Part shown: positions 50,375 to 58,957 of the stretch, one piece after another
Numbering within the stretch: the stretch's first letter is position 1
Layout of the letters: every line of letters starts with the position of its first letter
Assembly: GCA_025356095.1 (NCBI GenBank)
Contig: JANXUR010000074.1
Coordinates: 1-64,000 of the forward strand
DNA length: 64,000 nucleotides
Direction: 5' to 3'
DNA from: Acidobacteriaceae bacterium
Lineage (GTDB): Bacteria > Acidobacteriota > Terriglobia > Terriglobales > Acidobacteriaceae
Program-made: the position numbers and the translations under genes
Notes under the pieces: generated by a model
Told to the model about the DNA's origin: nothing
Database searches by the model: none
Seen by the model: the letters and a program-made list of their open reading frames with translations, nothing else

Positions 50375-51082
50375 TTATCCGAAGCTTTTCATCAGCGATC
50401 CAACCAGCAGATTCCAGCCATCCACCAGCACAAACAACAGAATCTTCAACGGAGTAGAAATGACCACCGGCGGCAGTTGCACCATGCCCATGGATGTAGT
50501 GATCGCCGCCACCACCAGATCCACCACCAGAAATGGAAGAAACAGGACGGCGCCAATCTGGAATCCCGCCTTTAGTTCAGAGAGCAGATACGCAGGCGCT
50601 ACCACACGAATGGAAAGTTCCGAAGCGTTCTGTGGGCGAGGCTGTTTCGAAAGTTCGATAAACAGCGCCAGATCCTTTTCCCGCGCGTACTTCAACATGA
50701 ACTCGCGCAGCGGCACCGATCCGCGGTCTATCGCGTCCATGGCGCTGATCTTGCCAGCGGCAAAGGGCGTTACCGCCACCTTCCCAATCACTTCGCCTAC
50801 CGGCTGCATCAAAAAGAAAGTCAACAGTAAGGCGAGACCAATAAGAGTCTGGTTGCTGGGAGCAGTCTGCGTACCCAAGGCCTGCCGCAGAAAGTGCAGC
50901 ACCACCAACAGTCGTACAAACGGCGTCATTGCCAGCAGCAGCGCAGGCAGCAGCGTGAGCAGCGTCATCAGAATGACGATGTTCCACGGTACCGAGCCGG
51001 AGGCACCGCCAGCTGCTCCCGGAGCGGACCAGTTCAGCCCGCCAGGATTCGCAGCCAACCATAACGCTGTTACCGCTGGCAT
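50375..51082 (-). CDS. fliP: Flagellar export gate protein FliP
   Basis: The 235-residue FliP is the core gate subunit. Signature stretches are LLAMTPFVRLLVVLHFLRQALG, given here in full family order, and ISTPLKILLFVLVDGWNLL. Four membrane helices are visible. The N-terminal segment is short and lacks a strong signal peptide. It overlaps fliO by 13 bases. Confidence 0.95.
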   Translation of the reverse strand: MPAVTALWLAANPGGLNWSAPGAAGGASGSVPWNIVILMTLLTLLPALLLAMTPFVRLLVVLHFLRQALGTQTAPSNQTLIGLALLLTFFLMQPVGEVIGKVAVTPFAAGKISAMDAIDRGSVPLREFMLKYAREKDLALFIELSKQPRPQNASELSIRVVAPAYLLSELKAGFQIGAVLFLPFLVVDLVVAAITTSMGMVQLPPVVISTPLKILLFVLVDGWNLLVGSLMKSFG

Positions 51083-51411
51083 ACGGCACCTCGCTCAAGG
51101 GCTGGCACCGCAGGAGTGTTAGAAGGCGACTCCGCCAGCAGCGCCATCGAATTTGCCGTGCCACCCAGCAACAGTTGGCGCCCGTTCCACTCCACCACCG
51201 CCAGCATTCGGCGCTCGCCGAGAGAAACTGTTTCTTTCACCCGCAACTGGCGCGAAGGGCGATGCTGTTGCCATAGGCCACACAGCCCTTGCCAAAGGTG
51301 CAGCAATACCCCATGTGCCCCATTCCAAAGCGAAGCCGAAATCGGAGCCAAAGCTGCCACCCGCATGTTGCCCGGTTCGGGTGTGCTCGGGATGGTTGCG
51401 GTAGGGTTCAT
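51070..51411 (-). CDS. fliO: FliO-like flagellar assembly protein
   Basis: A 113-residue protein in the fliO position between fliN and fliP. The C-terminal half has the FliO pattern: LRVKETVSLGERRMLAVVEW, then RQLLLGGTANSMALLAE. FliO normally has a membrane helix before this. Here the segment ISASLWNGAHGVLLHLWQGL is only mildly hydrophobic and contains Asn, His and Gln. FliO helps the FliP ring form. Confidence 0.8.
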   Translation of the reverse strand: MNPTATIPSTPEPGNMRVAALAPISASLWNGAHGVLLHLWQGLCGLWQQHRPSRQLRVKETVSLGERRMLAVVEWNGRQLLLGGTANSMALLAESPSNTPAVPALERGAVCQR

Positions 51412-51785
51412 GCTGCGTGCGACTCCTCTTCGATCTCCGGCGCGGTGTTTTCTGTAGGACTGCCCTGCTCGCCGTTGCCACCTTTTTCGCCGGGATCATC
51501 TGCCAGTTCGGTAACCCGCACCGCCAGATTCGCGCCGATCACTTCAAACTCCACCCAAGCCACCGCCTGGCAGTTCACAAACAGCGGCAAGTCCCGACCC
51601 ACTTTCCAGCCTGTGTCCAGCACATTGCCCGGTATGAGTTGCATCACGTCGGCGATGCGATAGTCTGAAATGTTGAGTTCGACATCCACATCGCAAGGCA
51701 GGTGCAGCACCCGCTGCCATGCGGGCGGCAGAGTGTCTGCCGCACTTTCCTCGGTAGGGCGGGCATTGGTCAGCTCGTCTTCCAT
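51408..51785 (-). CDS. fliN: Flagellar motor switch protein FliN, short form
   Basis: A 125-residue protein with one SpoA domain (about 25-95): VLHLPCDVDVELNISDYRIA, then QLIPGNVLDTGWKVGRDLPL and VEFEVIGANLAVRVTEL. The N- and C-terminal tails are acidic. It overlaps fliO by 4 bases. The cluster has a second SpoA protein beside FliM at 43140. Confidence 0.88.
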   Translation of the reverse strand: MEDELTNARPTEESAADTLPPAWQRVLHLPCDVDVELNISDYRIADVMQLIPGNVLDTGWKVGRDLPLFVNCQAVAWVEFEVIGANLAVRVTELADDPGEKGGNGEQGSPTENTAPEIEEESHAA

Positions 51786-51808
51786 CTCTCCCGCTCCGGC
51801 TCTGGTGA

Positions 51809-52327
51809 TTAGTGCTGCATGAGGAATTCAGTGAAGTACACTTCCTGGACGCCGAGTTCCGGCAACTTCTCGCGCAGTTTCTTGGTCAGTTCTTCCTTCA
51901 ACGCCTTCTTGCCTTCGGCGGTCAGCAACTCATCGGGCTTCGATTCCGAGAGCACGGCAATGACGGTGTCTCGCACCTCTGGCACCGGGCCCGGCCCCGC
52001 TGCTTCCGGCTTCTCGCCTTCCTTCTTCTCTTTCTCTTCTTTGTTTAAGCCGATCTCAATGCCAACCCGCAGATAGGCGTGATGCTCCGGGTCAGGCAGG
52101 TTCACCACGAAGGTTTCCAAATGCAGTGTGCTCTTGACCTTGTTCTCGACCACCGCCGCCTTGGGTACTTCGACGGGCGTGGCCTTGGGACGGAGAAAGA
52201 AAAAGACGGCGGCATTCCCCCCCACCGTCAACAGGACTGCTACCAGAACCAGAATCAGCGTACCCATTGACTTCTTGGGTTTTTCTACCGCTGGCTGGCC
52301 TTCCGCAACTGTTTGTTCTTCGGACAC
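51809..52327 (-). CDS. fliL: Flagellar basal body-associated protein FliL
   Basis: The 172-residue FliL associates with the stator. A short Lys/Pro-rich cytoplasmic tail, one membrane helix (about 22-45), then the periplasmic domain with TLHLETFVVNLPDPEHHAYLR, and the C-terminal VQEVYFTEFLMQH, both family-typical. An acidic/Lys insert (KEEKEKKEGEKPEAAG) lies between. It is the first gene of the second group, after a 311-base gap from flgE. Confidence 0.93.
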   Translation of the reverse strand: MSEEQTVAEGQPAVEKPKKSMGTLILVLVAVLLTVGGNAAVFFFLRPKATPVEVPKAAVVENKVKSTLHLETFVVNLPDPEHHAYLRVGIEIGLNKEEKEKKEGEKPEAAGPGPVPEVRDTVIAVLSESKPDELLTAEGKKALKEELTKKLREKLPELGVQEVYFTEFLMQH

Positions 52328-52638
52328 GTCTTGTTGCAGTGCAATTCACTTGCCGCTGGCGAGCAGTAGCTCGCGGGCAATGCGACATCCAGTAAGAGAC
52401 GAAGTGAGCGATCGAAGTAAGCCACTGAAAGCGCACCAGATACAAAATTCCCATTTCATTCCGGGCAACCGGGCCGGGCGACGCCGAGAGGGAAAAATAT
52501 TGACTCTTGGCTCAGAGGTCGGGTCTGGGTTAGCCGCCACTAATGATGGCAGGCTGAAGATCAGAGGATGACCTTCGCCTGCCCTTCCCGCTGGCTGCCT
52601 TTCGCAGCAGATTCAAGACTGCGAAGCGCCTTCTAGGA
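52328..52638. other. Intergenic region between flgE and fliL
   Basis: A gap of 311 bases. Near flgE, TTCGCAG (52602-52608) pairs with CTGCGAA (52620-52626), a possible end of the flgB-flgE transcript. CCGG-GCAA-CCGG forms a small GNRA-type hairpin near 52465. An A/T-rich stretch (aaaaatattgactc) near 52495 may hold a promoter for fliL. I do not recognise a riboswitch or a sigma-54 site. Confidence 0.45.
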
Positions 52639-53874
52639 CTATCGCTTCAAGTCAATCGTGTCCTGCGTAATCTGATCGAAGGTCGTGACGGTTCGAGCGT
52701 TTGCCTCAAACGATCTTTGCGCCACAATCAGCTTAGAAAATTCTTGCGCGATATCCACGTTGGAGAGTTCCAGCGCGCCACCAGCCAGAGTGCCACGTCC
52801 GCTGGTGCCCGGGGTGCCAATAGCCGCTTGGCCCGACGCAAGGGTAGAGGTGAAGTCGTTGCCGCCCACCCGGCTTAGGCCCTGTGGATTGGCAAAGCTC
52901 GCCACTGCAACTTGCCCGAGGAGTGAAGTGCGACCGTTGGAAAATGCGCCGGTGATCAAGCCATCGCTACCGATGGAAAAATTAAGCAACGTGCCGCTGG
53001 AGTTGCCGTCCTGGGTGGTGGCGGAAGTGTTGCTCTGTGCCGCCAGTTGTGTCAGTGTAGAGCCGCCATCAAACAACTTCCAGGTAAAGCTCAAGTTGGC
53101 CGCGCCGTCGGCGAAGCCGGTGATCGGGATGCCGGTCACATTCGCGCTGGGCGTGGTCAATTGGCCGCTGGTATCAAAGGCGAGTGTGCCGCTTGACACT
53201 GAGACCGGCGCACCAGTGGCACCGACATCCGCCGCCGGAATCGTGATCTTGTAAGTCCAGGCGCTGGTGCCAGTATTGGTGTAGGTGAAGGTCAGCACAT
53301 GGCTACCACCTAAAGTGTCATAGACCGTGATCGGAGAGGAAAAGGTGTCGCCCACCTGCGCGTTCGCGTTCAGGTTGGTGTGCGTCTCCACCGTTGTGGT
53401 GGCTGTGGGCGGGCTGATGTTGTTGTTGCCTAGCTGCACTCCAGAAAGCCCGGCTGCCGGATTGATGACACCACTGGCCGCGGTGTATCCCAGCACCGTT
53501 TGGCCGTTCGTGGTCACCAAGTAGCCGTTCTTGTCTAAAGAGAAGTTGCCCGCGCGGGTATAGCTGTCTGCCCCGTTGGCTCCTTGCACCACGAAGAAGC
53601 CGTCGCCTTGAATGGCGACATCCGTCTGCACCCCAGTGGTGGAAACACTGCCCGGAGTAAACTGCGTAGACTGTGCCCCGACGGCAACACCCGCGCCAAA
53701 TTGAATGGGATCGCCACTGCCCGACGTGCCGAGGTTTTGATAGAAGAGATCCTTGAACTCAACCCCGGAGTCTTTGTAACCCACGGTGTTGAGGTTCGCC
53801 AAATTATTGGCGATAGACGACAGTGCCAGCGAACTGGCGCTTAGGCCGGAGAGAGGAATCGCAAAAGACGGCAT
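52639..53874 (-). CDS. flgE: Flagellar hook protein FlgE
   Basis: The 411-residue FlgE forms the hook. The N-terminal motif reads LALSSIANNLANLNTVGYKD; the middle has GDGFFVVQG and the C-terminus has AQEFSKLIVAQRSFEANART. Length and Thr/Ser-rich middle domains are usual. It starts directly after the flgD stop. Confidence 0.97.
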   Translation of the reverse strand: MPSFAIPLSGLSASSLALSSIANNLANLNTVGYKDSGVEFKDLFYQNLGTSGSGDPIQFGAGVAVGAQSTQFTPGSVSTTGVQTDVAIQGDGFFVVQGANGADSYTRAGNFSLDKNGYLVTTNGQTVLGYTAASGVINPAAGLSGVQLGNNNISPPTATTTVETHTNLNANAQVGDTFSSPITVYDTLGGSHVLTFTYTNTGTSAWTYKITIPAADVGATGAPVSVSSGTLAFDTSGQLTTPSANVTGIPITGFADGAANLSFTWKLFDGGSTLTQLAAQSNTSATTQDGNSSGTLLNFSIGSDGLITGAFSNGRTSLLGQVAVASFANPQGLSRVGGNDFTSTLASGQAAIGTPGTSGRGTLAGGALELSNVDIAQEFSKLIVAQRSFEANARTVTTFDQITQDTIDLKR

Positions 53875-54246
53875 TTAGGATGTAGCTCCTTTCAGAAAGT
53901 TAGCCAGCGAAGCGTTGGCCTGCGATTGAGCGCCGCCAGTGGAGCCACTTCCGGACTGCTGAGTGAACTGCGTGCGCAACAGTGAATTGATTTGCGTCAG
54001 CTGATCCAGCGTATTGAGCCCGACCAGTTGGGTAATGTAGGTTGTAGGATCCTGAGCGCTGAGGGGATCCTGGGTTTGCAGTTCGGTGGTCAGCAACTGC
54101 AGAAAGGTGGAACTGATGCCGCCACTACCGGTGCTGGAGCTGCCATTGCCGGTACCACTGCTGGCACCGGTGCTGGCAGCACTAATCCGCTGTGTGGTTG
54201 GTGAGTTGCCAAAAGGGAGTGCCGGGTGAAAGCTCGCGATTTGCAT
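53875..54246 (-). CDS. flgD: Hook cap protein FlgD, short form
   Basis: A 123-residue FlgD with the conserved N-terminal part only: FLQLLTTELQTQDPLSAQDP, then TYITQLVGLNTLDQLTQINSLL. The C-terminal Tudor/Fn3 domains of the 230-residue enteric FlgD are absent. Short FlgDs are known. Ser/Gly/Thr-rich stretches lie on both sides of the core. GGAAGG precedes the ATG at 54246; the open frame to 54282 is less likely. Confidence 0.88.
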   Translation of the reverse strand: MQIASFHPALPFGNSPTTQRISAASTGASSGTGNGSSSTGSGGISSTFLQLLTTELQTQDPLSAQDPTTYITQLVGLNTLDQLTQINSLLRTQFTQQSGSGSTGGAQSQANASLANFLKGATS

Positions 54247-54334
54247 ATTGCCTTCCTTCCTCTGGTACAGAGCTGTTGCCATTTGTGCTCGGCTGGAATT
54301 TTCATCGAGCTGGTTTTTAAATCGTTCGGAACGA

Positions 54335-56218
54335 CTAGGCGTGAATGCTGATGCCGTGCGATGAAGTTGCCTCCACCAACCCGGCTACCGCCGCAGAACT
54401 TGCTTCCCTGTCGTCGCGCACTGTGCGCGGCGCCTGCGCTCGCGCGGTGAAAGAGCGCGGGTGTTGCGGAGCAGACTGCTGGCCGCTGGTGCCGCTCTCA
54501 TTACCACTTGATTGACCCGCGATGTGTAACTCGCCCAACTGCAGGTCGTGACGATGCAGCGTTCGCTCCAGTCCCGGCAAGTCCGCAGCCAAAGCGCCCC
54601 GCAAGTCACCGTGCTCACTGCTAATGGAAACTCCCACCTGACTGTCGCGCACTACGGTACGCACTTCCACCTCGCCAAAGGCGGTGGTGCGTAGGCCCAT
54701 GCGCATTTCTGATTCCCCTGCGCGCTGCAATAGCTGTGCCGTGTGTACTGGAGAGATTGGGTTGTCGGGGCCGGGTTGAGCGACGCGCGATGGTACAACC
54801 CCGGTATCGGGATGGCTGCTGGCAAGGACGGCGCCGTCGTCCGGATTGTGGCCCGAAGTGACTGAGGCCGCGAAAGTTGAGGCGGGTGAAGCGACAAGCG
54901 CGCCGTCCGGCACTGCAAGAAGTGTTGCTACCGATGGGGGCGCGGGGACTGGTGCCGCCGTGGTTTGTGGTGTTGTCAGGGACGGGGGCGCTGACGTAGA
55001 TGCGGACGACACGTTTCGCCCTGCTCCACGCACAGATGACGGATTGCGATTGCTGCTGCCCGCATCTGTGTTGCCGTTGCCAGTGCCGCTGGCGTTTGCC
55101 CCGCCCTGACTCAGGACAGGCGCTGACGCCAGAGCTGTGCTGGTGCTCACTGCAAGCGGTGGTGGCAAGGGGTCGGTTGGGCTCGGAGCAACGGATGCCG
55201 GTGGCGGGTGCCCGACCTCCGCGACCACCGCATCTTTCGACGAATGACTCGGGTCGAGGCCCAAGCTGGTGCTTGGTTGCGACGGCGGGGCGAATTCTGC
55301 AGCACCCGAGAACGCTCGGGTCGCGCCCGTCTGCAGAGTATTCACGGTTGCTGTCGCGAGCGTGGGTGCTAGGGGCGGTGCTGGGGGCGGTGCCTGAGGC
55401 GTCGGTACAGCCGTAGCTGCTTGGGGAAGCGGAGTTGCTGTAACCGCAGGCAATGCTTCTGGTGATATCGGTAGGGCCGGCCCGGTCGGGGCGTCGGAGA
55501 CGAAGTTGGTGACTTGCGTTGTTGCGACTTGCGTGGTTGTGTCCGCAATCTGTGCAGCAGATGGGTCTGAAGCGATAGGTGCCGAGACTGTGTTTGCGGC
55601 TGACTTCCCTGTACTCACCGCCGCGATCGTCAGAGGAGTCAGTAGCTTTTCTGCAGTGGATAGGGTATTGGCGGGGGCTGCCAAAGCGATATTCAGTTGC
55701 GCACTAATCTTTGTGTTTGTTGTCGCGATTCTGCCAGACGATACCTGACCGTCGGGCGTTAGCGTTACCTCACTGCGGGATGGCGTCGCTGCCGAGGTGC
55801 CGCCTGGCGCAAGCAATGCCGACGGAACGACCAGCGTAAGTGATGTGACAATCGGTGCTACCGTAAGAATCGTGGGGACTGCCAGAGGTTGTCCGGGCAG
55901 GGTCGAGGCGATTTGAGTAAGCTCGCTCGCCGTGCGCAGCTTGCCGCGTGGCGAAGCCGCAGGAAAATGCTTGAGGTTTGCATCCGTGGCTGGAGTTGTC
56001 GGTGCACCTGCCAACGCGGCAGGGTTTGCAGCAGGCTCATTGCCCAAGCCCGATGCGTTTTGCCCTGCGACCGCCGCATGCAACGCAGCCAACAAAGCGG
56101 CAAAACCAACCGGCTGCGGTTTGCCTCCGGCAACGCTCGCCGCTACAACCGCTGCAGCCGCTGGAGCCGCTGCAGGAGTGGGTGCCGTACTTCCGAGTTG
56201 GAGGATTGCCTGAAGCAT
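54335..56218 (-). CDS. fliK: Hook-length control protein FliK
   Basis: A 627-residue molecular ruler and export-switch protein. Residues 1 to about 480 are Ala/Pro/Thr/Ser-rich low-complexity sequence, as expected for the ruler part. The Flg_hook domain (about 500-575) has LRTTAFGEVEVRTVVRDSQV, then GVSISSEHGDLRGALAADLP and HDLQLGELHI. The ATG has AAGG upstream and a TAA just upstream in the same frame. It lies between fliJ and flgD. It is longer than the enteric form (about 400). Confidence 0.88.
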   Translation of the reverse strand: MLQAILQLGSTAPTPAAAPAAAAVVAASVAGGKPQPVGFAALLAALHAAVAGQNASGLGNEPAANPAALAGAPTTPATDANLKHFPAASPRGKLRTASELTQIASTLPGQPLAVPTILTVAPIVTSLTLVVPSALLAPGGTSAATPSRSEVTLTPDGQVSSGRIATTNTKISAQLNIALAAPANTLSTAEKLLTPLTIAAVSTGKSAANTVSAPIASDPSAAQIADTTTQVATTQVTNFVSDAPTGPALPISPEALPAVTATPLPQAATAVPTPQAPPPAPPLAPTLATATVNTLQTGATRAFSGAAEFAPPSQPSTSLGLDPSHSSKDAVVAEVGHPPPASVAPSPTDPLPPPLAVSTSTALASAPVLSQGGANASGTGNGNTDAGSSNRNPSSVRGAGRNVSSASTSAPPSLTTPQTTAAPVPAPPSVATLLAVPDGALVASPASTFAASVTSGHNPDDGAVLASSHPDTGVVPSRVAQPGPDNPISPVHTAQLLQRAGESEMRMGLRTTAFGEVEVRTVVRDSQVGVSISSEHGDLRGALAADLPGLERTLHRHDLQLGELHIAGQSSGNESGTSGQQSAPQHPRSFTARAQAPRTVRDDREASSAAVAGLVEATSSHGISIHA

Positions 56219-56442
56219 CTGAATACCTTGCCGATAGGGTTAAGGCAATCCGCGCGCCAAAGCTGCCACTGCCGGTGTCGCTGCTTGTAAGTAGCTGGTA
56301 TGGCATGGGATAGCGGAATTCGACGCAGCTCGTGGGCATTGAGTGTTGATGCATCGCGGCAACAGTTGCCCGGTGATTCGAGCAGGGGCTGAGCGGCGAA
56401 AGGCGCATGATTAGGCAGAAATTGCCGATTCATGCGAGACGC
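56219..56442. other. 224-base gap between fliJ and fliK
   Basis: No supported gene. A minus-strand open frame of 96 codons starts 9 bases after the fliJ stop and runs into fliK out of frame; its sequence (NRQFLPNHAPFAAQP) resembles no family and has no ribosome-binding site. The gap is odd in an operon where most junctions overlap. Confidence 0.35.
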
Positions 56443-56901
56443 TTAGCCGATGCGATTCCGCATTCGCTGCTTCGCTGCCCGTTGTTGAAGCGTGCGCTCA
56501 TCGGTTTGAATCTGGTCACGACGGGCGCGTTCGGTTTGGAACAGTAGTGCCTGTTCGTGGCGGAGTGAGTCCAATACTTCCACCGCTTGATAAGCGGCTT
56601 GCAATCGCAGCTGCTGTTCCTGACGCTGAGTCTCGCAGTCCACGAGTTCGCGGTGCGTCTGCTCTTGCCAGGCTGTGAGTTGCACGCGCTGCTGATGCAG
56701 AAAGTGCAACTCGGCAGCATAGGCTTGGTGCTGGCCGGATTGCGCCCACTGCGCTAGGCTAGAGACTTGCTCGGCAAGACTGGCAAGCAACGCGTGCAGT
56801 CGCGCCATCTCCGCATGAATGCCGGCCAGCCGCAATTCTTCGGCGCGCTTCTGACTGCGGCGCAGGCGCAAGACTGCTTCCAGTGAAAACTGAAAACTCA
56901 T
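56443..56901 (-). CDS. fliJ: Flagellar export protein FliJ
   Basis: The 152-residue FliJ is a coiled-coil stalk of the export ATPase. The start FQFSLEAVLRLRRSQKRAEE is the family signature, and long heptad-like helices with many Gln follow. The ATG overlaps the fliI stop by ATGA. The open frame to 56994 lies inside fliI and is not used. Confidence 0.9.
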   Translation of the reverse strand: MSFQFSLEAVLRLRRSQKRAEELRLAGIHAEMARLHALLASLAEQVSSLAQWAQSGQHQAYAAELHFLHQQRVQLTAWQEQTHRELVDCETQRQEQQLRLQAAYQAVEVLDSLRHEQALLFQTERARRDQIQTDERTLQQRAAKQRMRNRIG

Positions 56902-58226
56902 GAAGTGGGTTGCAGCGGCAGCGCCATCAGTCGCGCGATGGCTTGGTGTAATGGCTCGGATTCGCGCGGCGTTTGCTGCAGGATCTGGTTCCATTGCGGA
57001 CGCAGGGCGATGGCACGATCCAGTTCGGGGTCGCTGCCTTTCTGATACGCACCAATGCGAATCAAGTCTTCCGACGAGGCATACGCTGCCATCAGCCGCC
57101 GGACTTCCCGCACCTGCAACAAGTGCGGCTGGCTGACGACGGCAGGCATCAACCGGCTGACGCTCCGCAGGATGTGAATGGGAGGGTAGTGCCCTTGCGC
57201 GGCCAGTGCGCGGTCGAGCACAATGTGGCCATCCAGCAGCGAGCGTGCAGTGTCCACCAGTGGATCTTGCTCGTCGTCGCCTTCCATCAGTACGGTGTAA
57301 AAGGCGGTGATGCTGCCATTGCCAAATCGTCCGGCACGTTCCAACAGTCGCGCCAGCAAGGTAAGTACCGACGGGGTATAACCTTTCGAGGTCGGCGGCT
57401 CGCCGGCCGCGAGAGAAATCTCCCGCTGCGCCATACCCAGCCGGGTCAGCGAATCCACGACCAGTAATACGTTCTTGCCTTGGCGACAGAAGTATTCGGA
57501 AATGGCGGTTGCCGATAGCGCGGCTCGGATCCGCAGCAGTGGAGACTGGTCTGACGTGGAAACCACCACCACGGCACGCTTCCTGCCTTCTTCGCCGAGG
57601 GATTCTTCCAGAAACTCGCGGACCTCGCGGCCCCGTTCTCCTATCAGCGCCATCACCGTTAAATCCGCGCTGGTGTTGCGCGCCATCATGCCCAAGAGCG
57701 TGCTCTTGCCCACGCCACTGCCGCCAAAAATACCCACGCGCTGGCCCCGGCCGCAGGTCAGCATGGTATCAATCGCGCGCACGCCGCAACGGATGGGTTC
57801 GCCAATCGGAATGCGATCCAGCGGTGCGGGGGGCGGAGCTTCCAGCGGCATCCTCGTGCTGGCTCCGGTAGGTCCGCGCTGATCCATCGGCTCGCCGATG
57901 CCATTGAGGACGCGCCCCAACAGCGAAGGCCCCACAGCAATCGCTGCCCGTGCTCCTGCAGTAAAGATGGGGTCGCCATAACGCAATCCTGCCGCAGGCT
58001 CCAACGGCATGGATAGCACGGTACCTCCGCGGAAGCCAATGATCTCTCCGGGAAAGCTGCGCCCGTCACTGTCGCGAATTTCACAGCACTCGCCCACCGA
58101 GCACAACGGCCCGTCGGATTCCACGAGTTGCCCGACGATTTGCCGCACCTTCCCTTGCCAGCGGAAGGCGGGTACCCGGTTGAGCTGGTCGAGAAAGCGC
58201 GAAAGCAGTTGAGGAGAGGCAGCCAT
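56898..58226 (-). CDS. fliI: Flagellum-specific ATPase FliI
   Basis: The 442-residue FliI powers export. Walker A is GGSGVGKST (168-176), Walker B is LLVVDSLTR, and the F1-like signature PPTSKGYTPSVLTLL is present. The N-terminal beta domain has GEIIGFRGGTVLSMPLE. It follows fliH by 11 bases and overlaps fliJ. Confidence 0.97.
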   Translation of the reverse strand: MAASPQLLSRFLDQLNRVPAFRWQGKVRQIVGQLVESDGPLCSVGECCEIRDSDGRSFPGEIIGFRGGTVLSMPLEPAAGLRYGDPIFTAGARAAIAVGPSLLGRVLNGIGEPMDQRGPTGASTRMPLEAPPPAPLDRIPIGEPIRCGVRAIDTMLTCGRGQRVGIFGGSGVGKSTLLGMMARNTSADLTVMALIGERGREVREFLEESLGEEGRKRAVVVVSTSDQSPLLRIRAALSATAISEYFCRQGKNVLLVVDSLTRLGMAQREISLAAGEPPTSKGYTPSVLTLLARLLERAGRFGNGSITAFYTVLMEGDDEQDPLVDTARSLLDGHIVLDRALAAQGHYPPIHILRSVSRLMPAVVSQPHLLQVREVRRLMAAYASSEDLIRIGAYQKGSDPELDRAIALRPQWNQILQQTPRESEPLHQAIARLMALPLQPTS

Positions 58227-58237
58227 CGGGTATGGGG

Positions 58238-58957
58238 TTAGCTCCTTGCCGGACGCCGCGCCAGCAGGTCGGCAAAGCCTTGTTCAATCTCTTTCAATTG
58301 CTTTTCAATGCCGATTTCGGTGCTGCCGTGCTCGGTCTCCACCCGGCATTGGTCGAGTGCAAGGGAGGCATCCGCCACAATGTCGAGTGTGTCGGTGCTG
58401 CCCGCATCGTGGAAGAAATACTCATGCCAGGCCGAGGCTCGTGAAGGATGCACAAAGAGTGTCACCTTGGTTTCGCGGCCCACTTTATCCAGAGCTACCC
58501 GCACCACCCCAGCCAGCAGCAGTGGGTCAGATTCCACTTCGCGGTGCACCACTTTGCGCGCGATTGCGAGCGCCAAATGCACCACTTCGGCTTCTACATT
58601 TTGGAAGTATTGCTCGCGCTCGTGGGCAAAGCTGGCCAGTGCGGAAGCAATGGCGCTACGCTCGGTGTGCAACTGCTGCGCGAAGCCAGTTTGCGCGGTG
58701 GCTGCACCTTCCTGCCGAGCCAGTTCGCGCGCCTGCTGCTCATTTCTCTCCCGCGCCTCGCGGCCGCTGCGTCCACCCTCTACCGTCGGCATCTCCTGCC
58801 CCGGAGCCCAGCTTTCGGTTAACCCGTCGGCCATCGAGCCCAGTCCACCGCTGCCCTGCGAAAAAAGTCGAGGATAGTCGAAGGGCAGGATGGAATCTGT
58901 GAGCGTTGATGATTCTGCGCCGCGCGTCAGCGGCTTCTTGCTAGACGATGAACTCAT
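58238..58957 (-). CDS. fliH: Flagellar assembly protein FliH
   Basis: The 239-residue FliH regulates FliI and brings it to the C-ring. The N-terminal part is disordered, then a Glu/Arg/Ala-rich coiled coil (about 65-110). The C-terminal domain has VHLALAIARKVVHREVESDP and VRVALDKVGRETKVTLFVHP, both FliH/YscL-like, and DASLALDQCRVETEHGSTE near the end. It overlaps the fliG stop by 17 bases. Confidence 0.9.
   Translation of the reverse strand: MSSSSSKKPLTRGAESSTLTDSILPFDYPRLFSQGSGGLGSMADGLTESWAPGQEMPTVEGGRSGREARERNEQQARELARQEGAATAQTGFAQQLHTERSAIASALASFAHEREQYFQNVEAEVVHLALAIARKVVHREVESDPLLLAGVVRVALDKVGRETKVTLFVHPSRASAWHEYFFHDAGSTDTLDIVADASLALDQCRVETEHGSTEIGIEKQLKEIEQGFADLLARRPARS

Noticed and set aside
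49677-51122. 481-codon plus-strand open frame across fliR-fliP
   Set aside because: It crosses three clear export-gate genes on the other strand and is rich in His/Gln/Arg, typical of antisense reading in this composition.
52328-52638. c-di-GMP riboswitch before fliL
   Set aside because: The conserved GEMM core and paired receptor elements cannot be found on the minus strand. Only small unrelated hairpins are visible.
56143-56433. Small gene between fliJ and fliK
   Set aside because: No ribosome-binding site, no recognisable family, and it overlaps fliK by 76 bases in another frame.
57475-57882. Plus-strand open frame over fliI
   Set aside because: It is antisense to the Walker A/B region of FliI, which fixes the true frame.
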